Shown: positions 26,578 through 35,638 of the stretch, one piece after another
How the letters are laid out: each line of letters starts with the position of its first letter
Position numbering within the stretch: position 1 is the first letter of the stretch
Assembly (NCBI RefSeq): GCF_012273655.1
Contig: NZ_JAAWWP010000022.1
Location: 1 to 64,000, forward strand
Direction: 5' to 3'
DNA length: 64,000 bases
DNA from: Streptomyces physcomitrii
GTDB lineage: Bacteria; Actinomycetota; Actinomycetes; Streptomycetales; Streptomycetaceae
Position numbers and translations under genes: made by a program
The notes under the pieces: model-generated
Seen by the model: the letters and a program-made list of their open reading frames with translations, nothing else
The model's database searches: none
What the model was told of the DNA's origin: nothing

Positions 26578-27525
26578 TCAACTCCCGGTGGTGCGCACCA
26601 CGTTGTGCAGGGGCTCGCCCGCCGCGAACCGGTTCAGCTGGGCGGCGATCAGCCTCCGCGCCCGCGGGGCGAAGGCGGAGGAGGGGCCACCGGTGTGCGG
26701 ACTGATGAGCACCCCCGGAGCGTGCCACAGCGGATGGTCGTCCGGCAGCGGTTCCGGGTCGGTGACGTCGAGCGCGGCCCGCAGCCGGCCGGAGTTCAGC
26801 TCGGCGAGAAGCGCGCCGGTGTCCACCACGGCGCCTCGGGCCACGTTCACCAGGAGGGCGCCGTCCCGCATCCGGGCCAGGAAGGCGGCGTCCACCAGGC
26901 CGCGGGTCGCCGGGGTGAGCGGGGTGGTGAGCACCACGACATCGGCCTCGGGCAGGAGTTCGCCCAGCGAGTCCAGTGGGTGCACCGGACCGCGCTCGGT
27001 GGTGCGCGCGGAGCGCGCGATGCGTGAGACCCGCGCGGGCTCGAAGGGAGTGAGCCGGTCCTCGACGGCCGCGCCGATCGATCCGTAGCCCACGATGAGC
27101 ACCGATTTGTCGGCGAGCGCCTCGGGGAAGGCCGCCGGCGTGCGCCACCGGCCCGCGCGCTGGGCGTCGACGAAGTCCGGCAGGCGGCGCAGCGAGGCGA
27201 GGGTCAGGGCGAGCGCGAGTTCCGAGGTACTGGCCTCGTGGACCCCGCGGGCATTGCACAACTGCACGCCGGGACGCAGGAGTTCGAGGCCCGGCTCGAC
27301 ATGGTCGATGCCCGCGGTCAGGGTCTGCACGGCGCGTACCGAGGTGAGTTTCGCGAGCGGGCGCACGGCGACCTCGGCCCCCTTCATATAGGGGACCACG
27401 TAGAAGGCGCAGTCGGCCGGGTCCGCGGGGAACTCCTGCCCGCCGTCCCAGAACCGGTAGGTGAAGCCGCCCGGCAGTCCCTCGATCGTCTCGGCCGCCA
27501 TCGGCAGCCACACCTCGTCAGTCAT
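26578..27525 (-). CDS. D-isomer 2-hydroxyacid dehydrogenase family protein
   Basis: 315 aa from ATG 27525 (MTDEVWLPMAAETIEG). The NAD fold is clear (VLIVGYGSIGAAVEDRL), and the catalytic Arg, Glu and His occur in NVARGAVVDTGAL, DVTDPEPLP and ISPHTGGPSSAF. The substrate-binding half is short; the family includes glyoxylate, phosphoglycerate and phosphite dehydrogenases, and the substrate cannot be told. The ribosome-binding site is weak. It is divergent from the sugar dehydrogenase gene across 229 bp, which holds no other gene. Confidence 0.85.
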   Translation of the reverse strand: MTDEVWLPMAAETIEGLPGGFTYRFWDGGQEFPADPADCAFYVVPYMKGAEVAVRPLAKLTSVRAVQTLTAGIDHVEPGLELLRPGVQLCNARGVHEASTSELALALTLASLRRLPDFVDAQRAGRWRTPAAFPEALADKSVLIVGYGSIGAAVEDRLTPFEPARVSRIARSARTTERGPVHPLDSLGELLPEADVVVLTTPLTPATRGLVDAAFLARMRDGALLVNVARGAVVDTGALLAELNSGRLRAALDVTDPEPLPDDHPLWHAPGVLISPHTGGPSSAFAPRARRLIAAQLNRFAAGEPLHNVVRTTGS

Positions 27526-27754
27526 GGTCAGGAGGCTAGGGCACGGCACCGACAGACCCCGGGGCTGCCCGCCGGGCACGCGCGAGGGCGGCGGCCGCCG
27601 CAGCGGAACCAGCCCCGGCGGACCGCCCGGGGACCGCCCGGGGACCGACCGGCCGCCTGCCACGCGGGGGTGGTGGGCCCGATCCGCCCGCCGGACGGTG
27701 TATGAACGACGGGTGGCACCGCCCGGCCACACCGCATCGAAGGGGACCGTCATC

Positions 27755-28915
27755 GTGCAACGCCCAGCTCTGGGGGCCGTGTTGGCCGCCGCCGCCCTGT
27801 TCGCCCTGCCCGCCTGCTCCTCCGGCGGGGACTCCTCGGGCCCCTCCGGCGAGGGCTCGCCGACGGGCAGCGAGAAGCCGGGCTCCTCCCCCGCCCCCTC
27901 GGAGTCGGCGCCCCCGGCGAAGGGCTCGGCCAAGGTGCTCCGTACGGTCGCCGAGGGCCTGAAGTCCCCCTGGGGGCTCGCCCCGCTGCCGGACGGTGAC
28001 CTGCTCGTCTCCTCGCGGGACGAGGGCACCCTGACCCGGATCGACGCGAAGAACGGCAAGAAGACCGAGATCGGCGAGATCCCCGGGGTGGCGCCGAGCG
28101 GCGAGGGCGGCCTGCTCGGCATCGCGCTCTCGCCCACCTTCGCCTCCGACCACATGATCTACGCCTACTTCACCACCGAGTCCGACAACCGCATCGCCCG
28201 CCTCCTCTACAACGAGGACAAGCCCGCGGGCCAGCAGCTCGGCGCCCCCAACACGGTGCTCCGCGGCATCCCCAAGGGCTCGATCCACAACGGCGGCCGG
28301 ATCGCCTTCGGCCCCGACAAGATGCTGTACGCGGGTACCGGGGAGACCGGCGACCGCGCGCTCGCCCAGGACAAGGAGTCCCTCGGCGGCAAGATCCTGC
28401 GGATGACCCCGGACGGCGATCCCGCCCCCGGCAATCCGCTCGGCGAGGACTCCCTGGTCTACTCGCTCGGCCACCGCAATGTGCAGGGCCTGGCCTGGGA
28501 CGACAAACAGCGCCTGTGGGCCGCCGAGTTCGGCCAGGACACCTATGACGAGCTGAACCACATCGCCCCCGGCCGCAACTACGGCTGGCCCGAGGTCGAG
28601 GGCAAGGGCGACGAGAAGGGCTTCACCGACCCGGTGGCCCAGTGGAGCACCGACGAGGCCTCCCCCAGCGGCATCGCCTACGCCGAGGGCTCGATCTGGA
28701 TGGCCGGGCTGCGCGGCGAACGCCTCTGGCGCATCCCGCTGCGCGGCACCGAGGCCGCCGCGAAGCCGCAGTCCTTCTTCAAGGGCGAGTACGGCAGGCT
28801 GCGCACCGTCGTCTCGGCGGGCACCGACAAGCTCTGGCTGGTGACCAGCGAGACGGACAGCCGGGGGACGCCGGAGAAGGGGGACGACAAGGTGCTGGAG
28901 GTCGAGGTGAAGTAG
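27755..28915 (+). CDS. PQQ-dependent sugar dehydrogenase-like lipoprotein
   Basis: 386 aa from GTG 27755 with AAGGGGA upstream. A lipoprotein signal (AAAALFALPAC, cysteine near residue 22) is followed by a Ser/Gly/Pro linker and a six-bladed propeller of the glucose/sorbosone dehydrogenase family: SPWGLAPLPDGDLLVSSRD, GEGGLLGIALSPTF, YSLGHRNVQGLAWD, AEFGQDTYDELN and NYGWPEVEG. It oxidises aldoses outside the membrane if PQQ is available; some family members bind sugars without turnover. Single gene with its own promoter region. Confidence 0.88.
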   Translation: MQRPALGAVLAAAALFALPACSSGGDSSGPSGEGSPTGSEKPGSSPAPSESAPPAKGSAKVLRTVAEGLKSPWGLAPLPDGDLLVSSRDEGTLTRIDAKNGKKTEIGEIPGVAPSGEGGLLGIALSPTFASDHMIYAYFTTESDNRIARLLYNEDKPAGQQLGAPNTVLRGIPKGSIHNGGRIAFGPDKMLYAGTGETGDRALAQDKESLGGKILRMTPDGDPAPGNPLGEDSLVYSLGHRNVQGLAWDDKQRLWAAEFGQDTYDELNHIAPGRNYGWPEVEGKGDEKGFTDPVAQWSTDEASPSGIAYAEGSIWMAGLRGERLWRIPLRGTEAAAKPQSFFKGEYGRLRTVVSAGTDKLWLVTSETDSRGTPEKGDDKVLEVEVK

Positions 28916-28929
28916 GCGCCACGCCTCAG

Positions 28930-28985
28930 GCACGGTGACGGTGACACGGGCGCGGTGACGTGCGCGCGGTGACGTGGGCGCACCG
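28930..28985. repeat. GGTGACG-type short repeats after the lipoprotein gene
   Basis: The words CACGGTGAC, GGTGACAC, GCGGTGACGTG and GCGGTGACGTG follow one another with a period of about 15 bp. The wider 28916-29124 gap holds no gene I can support. Confidence 0.45.
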
Positions 28986-29124
28986 GCCTGCACGCGGTGC
29001 GGTCGCCGGGGGCCCGGCCTCCCGCGCCCCCGGCCGGTGCGCCACCCGCGGGCAGCGCACCGGCCGAAGGCCCTGGCCCGGCTCAAGAACCGTACGGATC
29101 AAGGGAGTTGACGGCTGCCGGTCC

Positions 29125-30747
29125 TCACGGCCGGTACGTCCCCAGCCGGTGCAGGTCCAGTGACTTCAGCCGGGCGGTGCCGCCCTCCGCGAAGAGGCGT
29201 ACGCCCTCGGGGGCGCCCGGGAAGATCTGGTCGGTGAGCACCGACTCCCCTGCTCCGCCGAAGACTTCGACCGAGGAGGCGTCGAGCAGGATCCGCAGTC
29301 TCACCTCGCCGTCGCGGACGGCGAGCGGGGCGCGCTGGGTGCCGGGGAAGTCGGGGCTGAAGCCGGTGTCGCCGGAGTGGGTGCGGTCGACATAGACCTC
29401 CCCGGCGGCGGCGTCGTAGCCGACCACGGTCTTCTGGCCGTCTCCCGCGCGCAGTTCGAGGCCGAAGTGCTCGGCATCGCCGGGCGAGAAGCGTGCCTCG
29501 ATGTCGAGGGTGCGGCCGTCGCCGCGGCCCTCGGCCAGGGGCTGGGAGCCCTCGGGCACGTCCACTTCGCGTACCGCCACCGGGTCGGGCAGGCGCAGCG
29601 AGTCGAGTGCGGCCACCGGCTGCTGGGTCAGGGTGGGGCGGCCGTCGACGGTGCCGAGGCCCATGGTGCGCGGCACGCTCATCGCGCTGCGCCAGGGGTC
29701 GGTCGGGATCTGCTCGCCGTACTGCCAGTTGTTCATCCAGCCGATCATGTGGCGCCGGCCCTCGGGATCGCCGTCCCAGGAGACGGCCGCGTAGTAGTCC
29801 TTGCCGTGGTCGAGCCAGCGGGTGCCCTGGTCGGGGTCGGCGGTGAAGCGGGTGCCGTCGAAGTCGCCGACGAAGTACTGGGCGCCCGAACCCCCGGCGA
29901 TTCCCCCGGGGTTGAGGTTGACGACCAGGACCCACTTGGTGCGCTCCGGGTCGCCGTCGACCTGCATCGGGAAGAGGTCGGGGCACTCCCAGACGCCGTC
30001 CACGGCGCCCGCGGGGCCGAAGTCGCTCAGTTCGGTCCACTGCCTGAGGTCCGGGGAGCGGTAGAAGCGGACCTTGTGTTCGAGGGGCAGCGCCACCGTC
30101 ATGAGCCAGCTCCGGCTGGGCTCGTGCCACTGGACCTTCGGATCGCGGAAGTCCCTGGCTCCGATGTCCAGGACCGGGTTGCCCGCGTACTTGGTCCAGG
30201 TGCGGCCGCGGTCGGTGCTGTACGCGAGGGACTGGGCCTGCCGGGAGCCGTCCTTGGCGTGGCTGGTGTAGACGGCGACCATGGCCGGATTCTCCGGGCT
30301 GCCGAAACCGGAGGTGTTCTCGCGGTCCACCACCACGCTGCCGGAGAAGACCATCTCCCGCTCGTCGTGCGGCAGGGCGAGCGGGAGTTCCTCCCAGTGC
30401 ACCAGGTCGCGGCTGACCGCGTGGCCCCAGGACATGTTGCCCCAGGTGTTCCCCTCCGGGTTGTACTGGAAGAAGAGGTGGTACTCGCCGTCGTAGTGGA
30501 CGAGTCCGTTGGGGTCGTTCATCCAGTTGCGGGCGGGGCTGAAGTGGAACTGCGGGCGGTAGGGCTCGGCGCCGGGCGGCTCTTCGGCCGCGGCGGGCCC
30601 GGCGGCAGCCGCGGACCCGGCAGCCTCGGACGGGGCGGCGGCGGCCCCCGGGGAGGCCCCGCCGAGCGGCAGGACGAGGGCGAGTCCGGCGGCCAGCGCG
30701 AGCAGGGCGCGCAACGGGGCATGCCGGAAGGGGCGTTGACGTCTCAT
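29125..30747 (-). CDS. Secreted GH32 fructan hydrolase (levanase/inulinase type)
   Basis: 540 aa from ATG 30747 with GGAG 5 nt upstream. A signal peptide (residues 1-40) and an Ala/Pro-rich linker precede the five-bladed propeller. The three catalytic acids are seen: nucleophile in NWMNDPNG, transition-state stabiliser in DFRDPKVQW and acid/base in VWECPDLFPM. The C-terminal 150 residues are the GH32 beta-sandwich (DIEARFSPGDAEHFGLELRAG, LDASSVEVFGG). It releases fructose from levan, inulin or sucrose outside the cell. The fructokinase, fructose-type ABC transporter and LacI regulator lie next to it; the shared operator motif is at 30892-30905. Confidence 0.92.
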   Translation of the reverse strand: MRRQRPFRHAPLRALLALAAGLALVLPLGGASPGAAAAPSEAAGSAAAAGPAAAEEPPGAEPYRPQFHFSPARNWMNDPNGLVHYDGEYHLFFQYNPEGNTWGNMSWGHAVSRDLVHWEELPLALPHDEREMVFSGSVVVDRENTSGFGSPENPAMVAVYTSHAKDGSRQAQSLAYSTDRGRTWTKYAGNPVLDIGARDFRDPKVQWHEPSRSWLMTVALPLEHKVRFYRSPDLRQWTELSDFGPAGAVDGVWECPDLFPMQVDGDPERTKWVLVVNLNPGGIAGGSGAQYFVGDFDGTRFTADPDQGTRWLDHGKDYYAAVSWDGDPEGRRHMIGWMNNWQYGEQIPTDPWRSAMSVPRTMGLGTVDGRPTLTQQPVAALDSLRLPDPVAVREVDVPEGSQPLAEGRGDGRTLDIEARFSPGDAEHFGLELRAGDGQKTVVGYDAAAGEVYVDRTHSGDTGFSPDFPGTQRAPLAVRDGEVRLRILLDASSVEVFGGAGESVLTDQIFPGAPEGVRLFAEGGTARLKSLDLHRLGTYRP

Positions 30748-30891
30748 GAGGACTCCGGTGGTGCGGTCAGCCACGGGAAGGCGGCCCGCCGGGGTGCGGC
30801 CCGGCGGGCCGTGGGAGAGGCGCCGGGGGTCGGGGGACCGGCGCCGGGCTGTCCCGCCGACGGCAGGGGTGGCGACAGACGCCGGGCCCGA

Positions 30892-30949
30892 TGTCAGCGT
30901 TGACAGCGACTCGTGGAGAGATGATGGGCGGACCGCGGCCGCCCGTCAA
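30892..30949 (-). promoter_or_regulatory. GH32 promoter with LacI-type operator
   Basis: On the minus strand TTGACG (30949-30944), 17 bases and CATCAT (30926-30921) form a promoter. The palindrome TGTCAACGCTGACA (30905-30892) lies just after the expected start of transcription. The same two boxes and the same operator occur in the ABC/kinase divergent region at 32306-32378. This explains the otherwise gene-free 30748-31171 gap. Confidence 0.65.
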
Positions 30950-31171
30950 CGCCCCGGACGCGATTGGCTCCCGACCACCCGCCCCGCCTCCCGTGCGGCC
31001 CGGGCGGGCACCAACGGCCCCTCGGCGCCGAGCGCCGCCGCTCCCGGGGCACGGTCCCCGGGACTCACCGTGGCGCGAGCGACACCGCTCCCGAGGCGGC
31101 CGCCAGGACTCCCCGCGGCACGGGCGCCGCCGCTTCCGGGCGCAGGCGCCACCGCTCCCGGGACGCGACCG

Positions 31172-32182
31172 CTACCGCTCCCCGGACACCTCGCCGAGGG
31201 CGTTCCGTACGGTTCCGCTCGCCCCCGGTGCCGCCCCGGCGGGCTCGGTCAGGCTGCTCCCCCAGGGCGGGTTCGGGCCCCGGACCTCGCAGGTCAGGGC
31301 GGCCACCCGGCCGGCGAACTCGGCGGCCTCGACCACCTCCGCAAGGCGCAGCCCGGTCAGTCGCCCGCCGAGCAGTCCGCGCCTGGCGAGGCGGTGCAGC
31401 ATCCCGCCGGTGAAGGCGTCCCCGGCGCCCACCGTGTCGACGATCCGGGCGGGCCGGGCGGGGAGTTCGGCCCGTTCGCCGTCGAGCGAGAGCAGCACGC
31501 CCCGGGCGCCGCGGGTGAGTACCACCAGGGGCACCCCGGCCGCGTGCCAGTCGTCGCAGGCCCGGGCCGGGTCGGCGCCGGGCCGCAGCAGGGCGAGGTC
31601 GTCCTCGCTCAGTCGCAGCACATCGGCCAGGCGGCACCAGCGCGGCAGCCGCTCCCGGTAGACCTCGGGGGCCACAAGCAGCGGCCGTACGTTGGGGTCG
31701 AGGCAGACGCTCGCGGTGGCGGCGGCCCGCCGCAGGAACTCCTCGACGGCCTCGGCGCCGGGGGCCCGCACCAGGGCGAGGGAGCCGGAGTGCACGCAGG
31801 CCGCGGAGGTCAGGTCCACGCGGGCGAGTTCGGCGCGGGTCCACTGGAAGTCGGCGGTGCCCTCGGCGTGGAAGGAGTAGCCGGCGCTGCCCTGTTCGTC
31901 GAGGTCGGCGACGGCGAGGGTGCTCGGCTCGGCCGCGGGCACGGCGGCGGAGAGGTCGACCCCGGAGGCTTCGAGGCGGGCGCGGAAGAGTCGCCCGAAG
32001 GCGTCCTCGGACAGCCGGGCGAGCAGCCGGGTGGGGGTGCCGAGGCGGGCGAGGGTGACGGCGGTGTTCGCGGGGCCGCCGCCCGGCAGCACCCGCAGGG
32101 CGAGTTCACCGGGGGCGGAGTCGGGCGCGGTGAAGGCGTCGGCGACGCACTCGCCGAGCACGGTGACCTGCTCAGGGGGCAT
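31172..32182 (-). CDS. PfkB-family carbohydrate kinase, probable fructokinase
   Basis: 336 aa from ATG 32182 (MPPEQVTVLGE). Both PfkB signatures are present: the N-terminal GGGPANTAVTLARLG and the C-terminal DTVGAGDAFTGGML with its catalytic aspartate. The close homologues phosphorylate fructose with ATP. It is divergent from the transporter operon and shares control with it, which supports a role for imported fructose. The last 25 residues are Gly/Ala-rich and not conserved. Confidence 0.88.
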   Translation of the reverse strand: MPPEQVTVLGECVADAFTAPDSAPGELALRVLPGGGPANTAVTLARLGTPTRLLARLSEDAFGRLFRARLEASGVDLSAAVPAAEPSTLAVADLDEQGSAGYSFHAEGTADFQWTRAELARVDLTSAACVHSGSLALVRAPGAEAVEEFLRRAAATASVCLDPNVRPLLVAPEVYRERLPRWCRLADVLRLSEDDLALLRPGADPARACDDWHAAGVPLVVLTRGARGVLLSLDGERAELPARPARIVDTVGAGDAFTGGMLHRLARRGLLGGRLTGLRLAEVVEAAEFAGRVAALTCEVRGPNPPWGSSLTEPAGAAPGASGTVRNALGEVSGER

Positions 32183-32305
32183 GGCTGCTTCTCTCTCCCG
32201 AGGGGTGCGGTGGGCAGAGGGTGGCCGGGGCCGGGCGGAGGCTGCCCGTTCGGTGCCCGGCGGGGGCCCGGCGCCCGAGGCCGCGAATGTGTCGGGCACA
32301 AGGCA

Positions 32306-32378
32306 TTGACGTTGCCGGGAGGCGGAGTCCATCATCCTCGGCAAGCGGTGTCAACGATGACATACATCAACGATGACA
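32306..32378. promoter_or_regulatory. Divergent promoter region with two LacI-type operators
   Basis: Plus strand: TTGACG (32306-32311), 18 bases, CATCAT (32330-32335). Minus strand: TTGACA (32354-32349), 17 bases, TGGACT (32331-32326). Operators: TGTCAACGATGACA (32349-32362) and CATCAACGATGACA (32365-32378), 16 bp apart. The first covers the minus-strand -35 and lies right after the plus-strand start, so one bound LacI protein would shut both directions. The remaining 5' leader to 32642 is about 260 nt of C-rich, word-repetitive sequence with no gene. Confidence 0.68.
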
Positions 32379-32642
32379 CGGATCCGCCATGGTTCCGCCG
32401 CCCGTTCGTCCCGTACGGCTGACCGTTGTTGCCCGTTGCCGCCCGTTCCGCTCGCACTCCGCTCCACCGCCGGTGTCCACCGCTCGTGCCCGCTCGTGTC
32501 CATGGCTCGCCCGGGCCCCGACTCGCCCGTGTCCGCCGCCGGTTGTCCGCGGTCCGCGGTCCGCGATCGGCCGTCCGCCACCCCCGTCCCCGTCCCCATC
32601 CGCCGTCCGCAAGCTGCCGTCCGCTATCCGCAGGGAGTCCCG

Positions 32643-33653
32643 ATGTCGCCACGTACCCGTTCTGTCCCCCGACTGGCCGCGGCCACCGCCGGTGTCCTGG
32701 CCGCGGGCCTGTGCCTCACCGCCTGTGGCGAGGGCGCGCAGGGCGGGGACGGCTCCTCGGTGAAGGTCGGTCTGATCACCAAGACCGACACCAATCCGTT
32801 CTTCGTGAAGATGCGGCAGGGCGCCGAGCGCGCCGCCAAGACCCATGACGTCCGGCTGTCCACCGCGGCGGGCAAGTTCGACGGTGACAACGCCGGACAG
32901 GTCACCGCGATCGAGAACATGGTGGCCGCCGGGGTGAAGGGCATCCTCATCACCCCCAACGACTCCAAGGCGATCGTGCCCGCCCTGGAACGCGCCCGGG
33001 CCCGCGGTGTCCTGGTCGTCGCCCTGGACAGCCCCACCGACCCCGAGGACGCGACCGACGCCCTCTTCGCCACCGACAACCGCAAGGCGGGCGAACTCAT
33101 CGGCCGGTACGCCAAGTCCGCGATGAAGGGCCGGAAGGCGAAGATCGCCACCCTCGACCTCGCGCCCGGCGTGGCTGTCGGGGTCCAGCGCCACCAGGGC
33201 TTCCTCAAGGGCTTCGGCGTACCGGAGAAGGACCCCTCGGTGGTCTGCTCCCAGGACACCGGCGGCGACCAGGCCAAGGGGCAGACCGCGATGGAGAACT
33301 GCCTGCAGAAGGCGCCCTCGCTCAACCTCGTCTACGCCATCAACGAGCCCGCGGCGCTGGGCGCCTGGACCGCGCTCAAGGCCAAGGGCCGCGAGAAGGA
33401 CGTCATGATCGTCACGGTGGACGGCGGCTGCACCGGCACCCGCGCCGTCAAGGACGGCAAGCTCGCCGCGACCTCCCAGCAGTACCCGCTGAAGATGGCC
33501 GAGCAGGGCGTCGCGGCCGTCGCGAGGTTCGCCGAGGACGGCAAGAAGCCCAGCGGCTACACCGACACCGGGGTCACCCTCGTCACCGACGAGCCGCAGT
33601 CGGGCGACGGCTCCCGCGACACCGCCTTCGGCCTGAAGAACTGCTGGGGCTGA
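32643..33653 (+). CDS. Sugar ABC transporter substrate-binding lipoprotein (FrcB/RbsB-like)
   Basis: 336 aa from ATG 32643 with GGGAG 6 nt upstream. A lipoprotein signal ends at LCLTAC. The periplasmic-binding-protein fold follows (VGLITKTDTNPFFVKMRQGA, GILITPNDSKAIVPALERA, LDSPTDPEDATDALFATDN, DVMIVTVDGGCTGTRAV). This is the pentose/fructose-type cluster of binding proteins. First gene of an operon with permease and ATPase; the operator motif lies in its promoter. Confidence 0.92.
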   Translation: MSPRTRSVPRLAAATAGVLAAGLCLTACGEGAQGGDGSSVKVGLITKTDTNPFFVKMRQGAERAAKTHDVRLSTAAGKFDGDNAGQVTAIENMVAAGVKGILITPNDSKAIVPALERARARGVLVVALDSPTDPEDATDALFATDNRKAGELIGRYAKSAMKGRKAKIATLDLAPGVAVGVQRHQGFLKGFGVPEKDPSVVCSQDTGGDQAKGQTAMENCLQKAPSLNLVYAINEPAALGAWTALKAKGREKDVMIVTVDGGCTGTRAVKDGKLAATSQQYPLKMAEQGVAAVARFAEDGKKPSGYTDTGVTLVTDEPQSGDGSRDTAFGLKNCWG

Positions 33654-33730
33654 GCCGCCCCGCTCCCCGCCCCCTGTCCCGGCCTCCGCCGAGGCCCCCG
33701 CAAGGACCGCTTCCTCCCGCAAGGACCGCG

Positions 33731-34726
33731 ATGACCGCCACCACCCCCGCGTACGCGCATCTGAAGGACCCGACCACGGTCCGCAGACTGCTGACCGCCC
33801 CCACCCTCGGGCCGCTCGTGGCCCTGATCCTCGCCTGTGTCTTCTTCTCCCTGTCCTCCGAGCAGTTCCTGTCCGGCGGCAACTTCTCCCTGATCGTCCA
33901 GCAGGTCATGGTGGTGGGCACGCTCGCCATCGGGCAGACCCTGATCATCCTGACCGCGGGCATCGATCTGTCCTGCGGGGCGGTGATGGCCTTCGGCAGC
34001 ATCGTGATGGCCAAGCTGGCTGCCGAGGGATCGGTCCCGCCACTGCTCGCGATCACCCTCGGCCTGCTGGTCTGCGCCGGGTTCGGGCTGCTCAACGGGC
34101 TGCTGGTGAAGGGCGTTCCGCTGCCGCCCTTCATCGTCACCCTCGGCATGCTGAACGTCGCCTTCGCGCTCACCCACATCTACTCCGAGGAGCAGACCAT
34201 CAGCCGGCTGCCCTCCGAGCTGACCGTCCTCGGCGACACCTTCCCGCTCGGCAACACCGACATCACCTACGGCTCCCTGGTCACCATCGCCCTCTTCCTG
34301 CTCTTCGCCTACGCGCTCGGCGCCACCGGCTGGGGCCGGCACGTCTACGCCCTCGGCAACAGCCCCGAGAGCGCCCGCCTCAACGGCATCGGCACCACCC
34401 GGCTGACCATCGGCGTCTACGCGCTGGCCGGACTGGTGTACGGGATCGCCGCGCTGCTGCTCATCTCCCGTACCGGCGTGGGCGATCCGCAGGCCGGGCA
34501 GACCGACAACCTGGACAGCATCACCGCCGTGGTGCTCGGCGGCACCAGCCTCTTCGGCGGGCGCGGCACGGTGCTCGGCACCCTGCTCGGCGTACTGATC
34601 GTCGGCGTCTTCCGCAACGGCCTCCAGCTGATGGGGGTCGCCTCGGTCTACCAGACCCTGATCACCGGGATCCTGGTGATCCTCGCCGTGACCGTCGACC
34701 AGATGTCCCGGAGGAAGGTCCGATGA
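33731..34726 (+). CDS. Sugar ABC transporter permease (FrcC/RbsC-like)
   Basis: 331 aa with 8-10 hydrophobic segments. It has the RbsC-type sequence: GQTLIILTAGIDLSCGAVMAF near residue 75, and in the C-terminal half YALGNSPESARLNGIGTTR and TAVVLGGTSLFGGRGTVLGTLLG. It forms the membrane channel with FrcA. ATG 33731 has AAGGA 7 nt upstream; the 14-mer holding that site is present twice in the gap. It overlaps the ATPase gene by 4 bp (ATGA). Confidence 0.92.
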   Translation: MTATTPAYAHLKDPTTVRRLLTAPTLGPLVALILACVFFSLSSEQFLSGGNFSLIVQQVMVVGTLAIGQTLIILTAGIDLSCGAVMAFGSIVMAKLAAEGSVPPLLAITLGLLVCAGFGLLNGLLVKGVPLPPFIVTLGMLNVAFALTHIYSEEQTISRLPSELTVLGDTFPLGNTDITYGSLVTIALFLLFAYALGATGWGRHVYALGNSPESARLNGIGTTRLTIGVYALAGLVYGIAALLLISRTGVGDPQAGQTDNLDSITAVVLGGTSLFGGRGTVLGTLLGVLIVGVFRNGLQLMGVASVYQTLITGILVILAVTVDQMSRRKVR

Positions 34727-35562
34727 GCGAGACGAGCACGAAGGCGGCACCGGTGCTCCAGGCGCGCGGCCTGGTCAAGCGCTACGGCCAGGTGACCGCC
34801 ATCGACGGCGCCGACTTCGACCTGCTGCCCGGCGAGGTGCTCGCCGTCATCGGTGACAACGGCGCCGGGAAGACCAGCCTGATCAAGGCGCTCACCGGGG
34901 CACTCGTCCCCGACCGGGGCGAGATCCGCCTCAACGGCGAGCCGGTGCGCTTCAGCGGACCGCAGAGCGCCCGGCAGTACGGCATCGAGACCGTGTACCA
35001 GGACCTCGCGGTGGCGCCCTCGATGGACATCGCCTCGAACATGTTCCTCGGCCGCGAACTGCGCAGGCCGGGACCGCTGGGCAGCGTCCTCAGGCTGCTG
35101 GACAAGAAGCGGATGCGCGAGCAGGCCGCCGCGCACATGGCGGACCTGGGGATCGGCCTGCGCTCGCTGACCCAGGCCGTGGAGACGCTCTCCGGCGGGC
35201 AGCGGCAGGCGGTCGCCGTGGCGCGCTCGGTGGCCTGGGCGCGCAGCGTGATCGTCATGGACGAGCCCACCGCGGCCCTCGGGGTGAAGGAGTCGGGCCA
35301 GGTGCTCGACCTGATCCGCCGGGTACGCGACAAGGGCCTGCCGGTGGTGCTCATCAGCCACAACATGCCCCATGTCTTCGAGATCGCCGACCGCATCCAC
35401 GTCCACCGGCTCGGCAGGCGCGCGGCCCTGATCCGCCCGCAGGACCACTCCATGGCCGAGGTGGTGGCCATCATGACCGGCGCGCTCAGCGTCAGCGAGG
35501 GCGGCGGTACTGTCGTGGCGGACACCGAGGCCGCCAAGGCGGCCGGCGTCACAGCCGACTGA
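34723..35562 (+). CDS. Sugar ABC transporter ATPase, single domain (FrcA-like)
   Basis: 279 aa. Walker A GDNGAGKTS, signature LSGGQRQAVAV, Walker B VIVMDEPTAAL and the switch histidine in VVLISHNMPHV are all intact. Most RbsA-type ATPases fuse two such domains (about 500 aa); a single domain, as here, is characteristic of the FrcA fructose/mannose/ribose transporter. It is coupled to the permease by an ATGA overlap. Confidence 0.93.
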   Translation: MSETSTKAAPVLQARGLVKRYGQVTAIDGADFDLLPGEVLAVIGDNGAGKTSLIKALTGALVPDRGEIRLNGEPVRFSGPQSARQYGIETVYQDLAVAPSMDIASNMFLGRELRRPGPLGSVLRLLDKKRMREQAAAHMADLGIGLRSLTQAVETLSGGQRQAVAVARSVAWARSVIVMDEPTAALGVKESGQVLDLIRRVRDKGLPVVLISHNMPHVFEIADRIHVHRLGRRAALIRPQDHSMAEVVAIMTGALSVSEGGGTVVADTEAAKAAGVTAD

Positions 35563-35638
35563 TCCGGCGGCCCCCGGCCGCTCCGCCGCCCGCGCGCGGG
35601 TGCGGCCGGGGGTGCCCCGCAGCAAGGAACGGTGGTAC

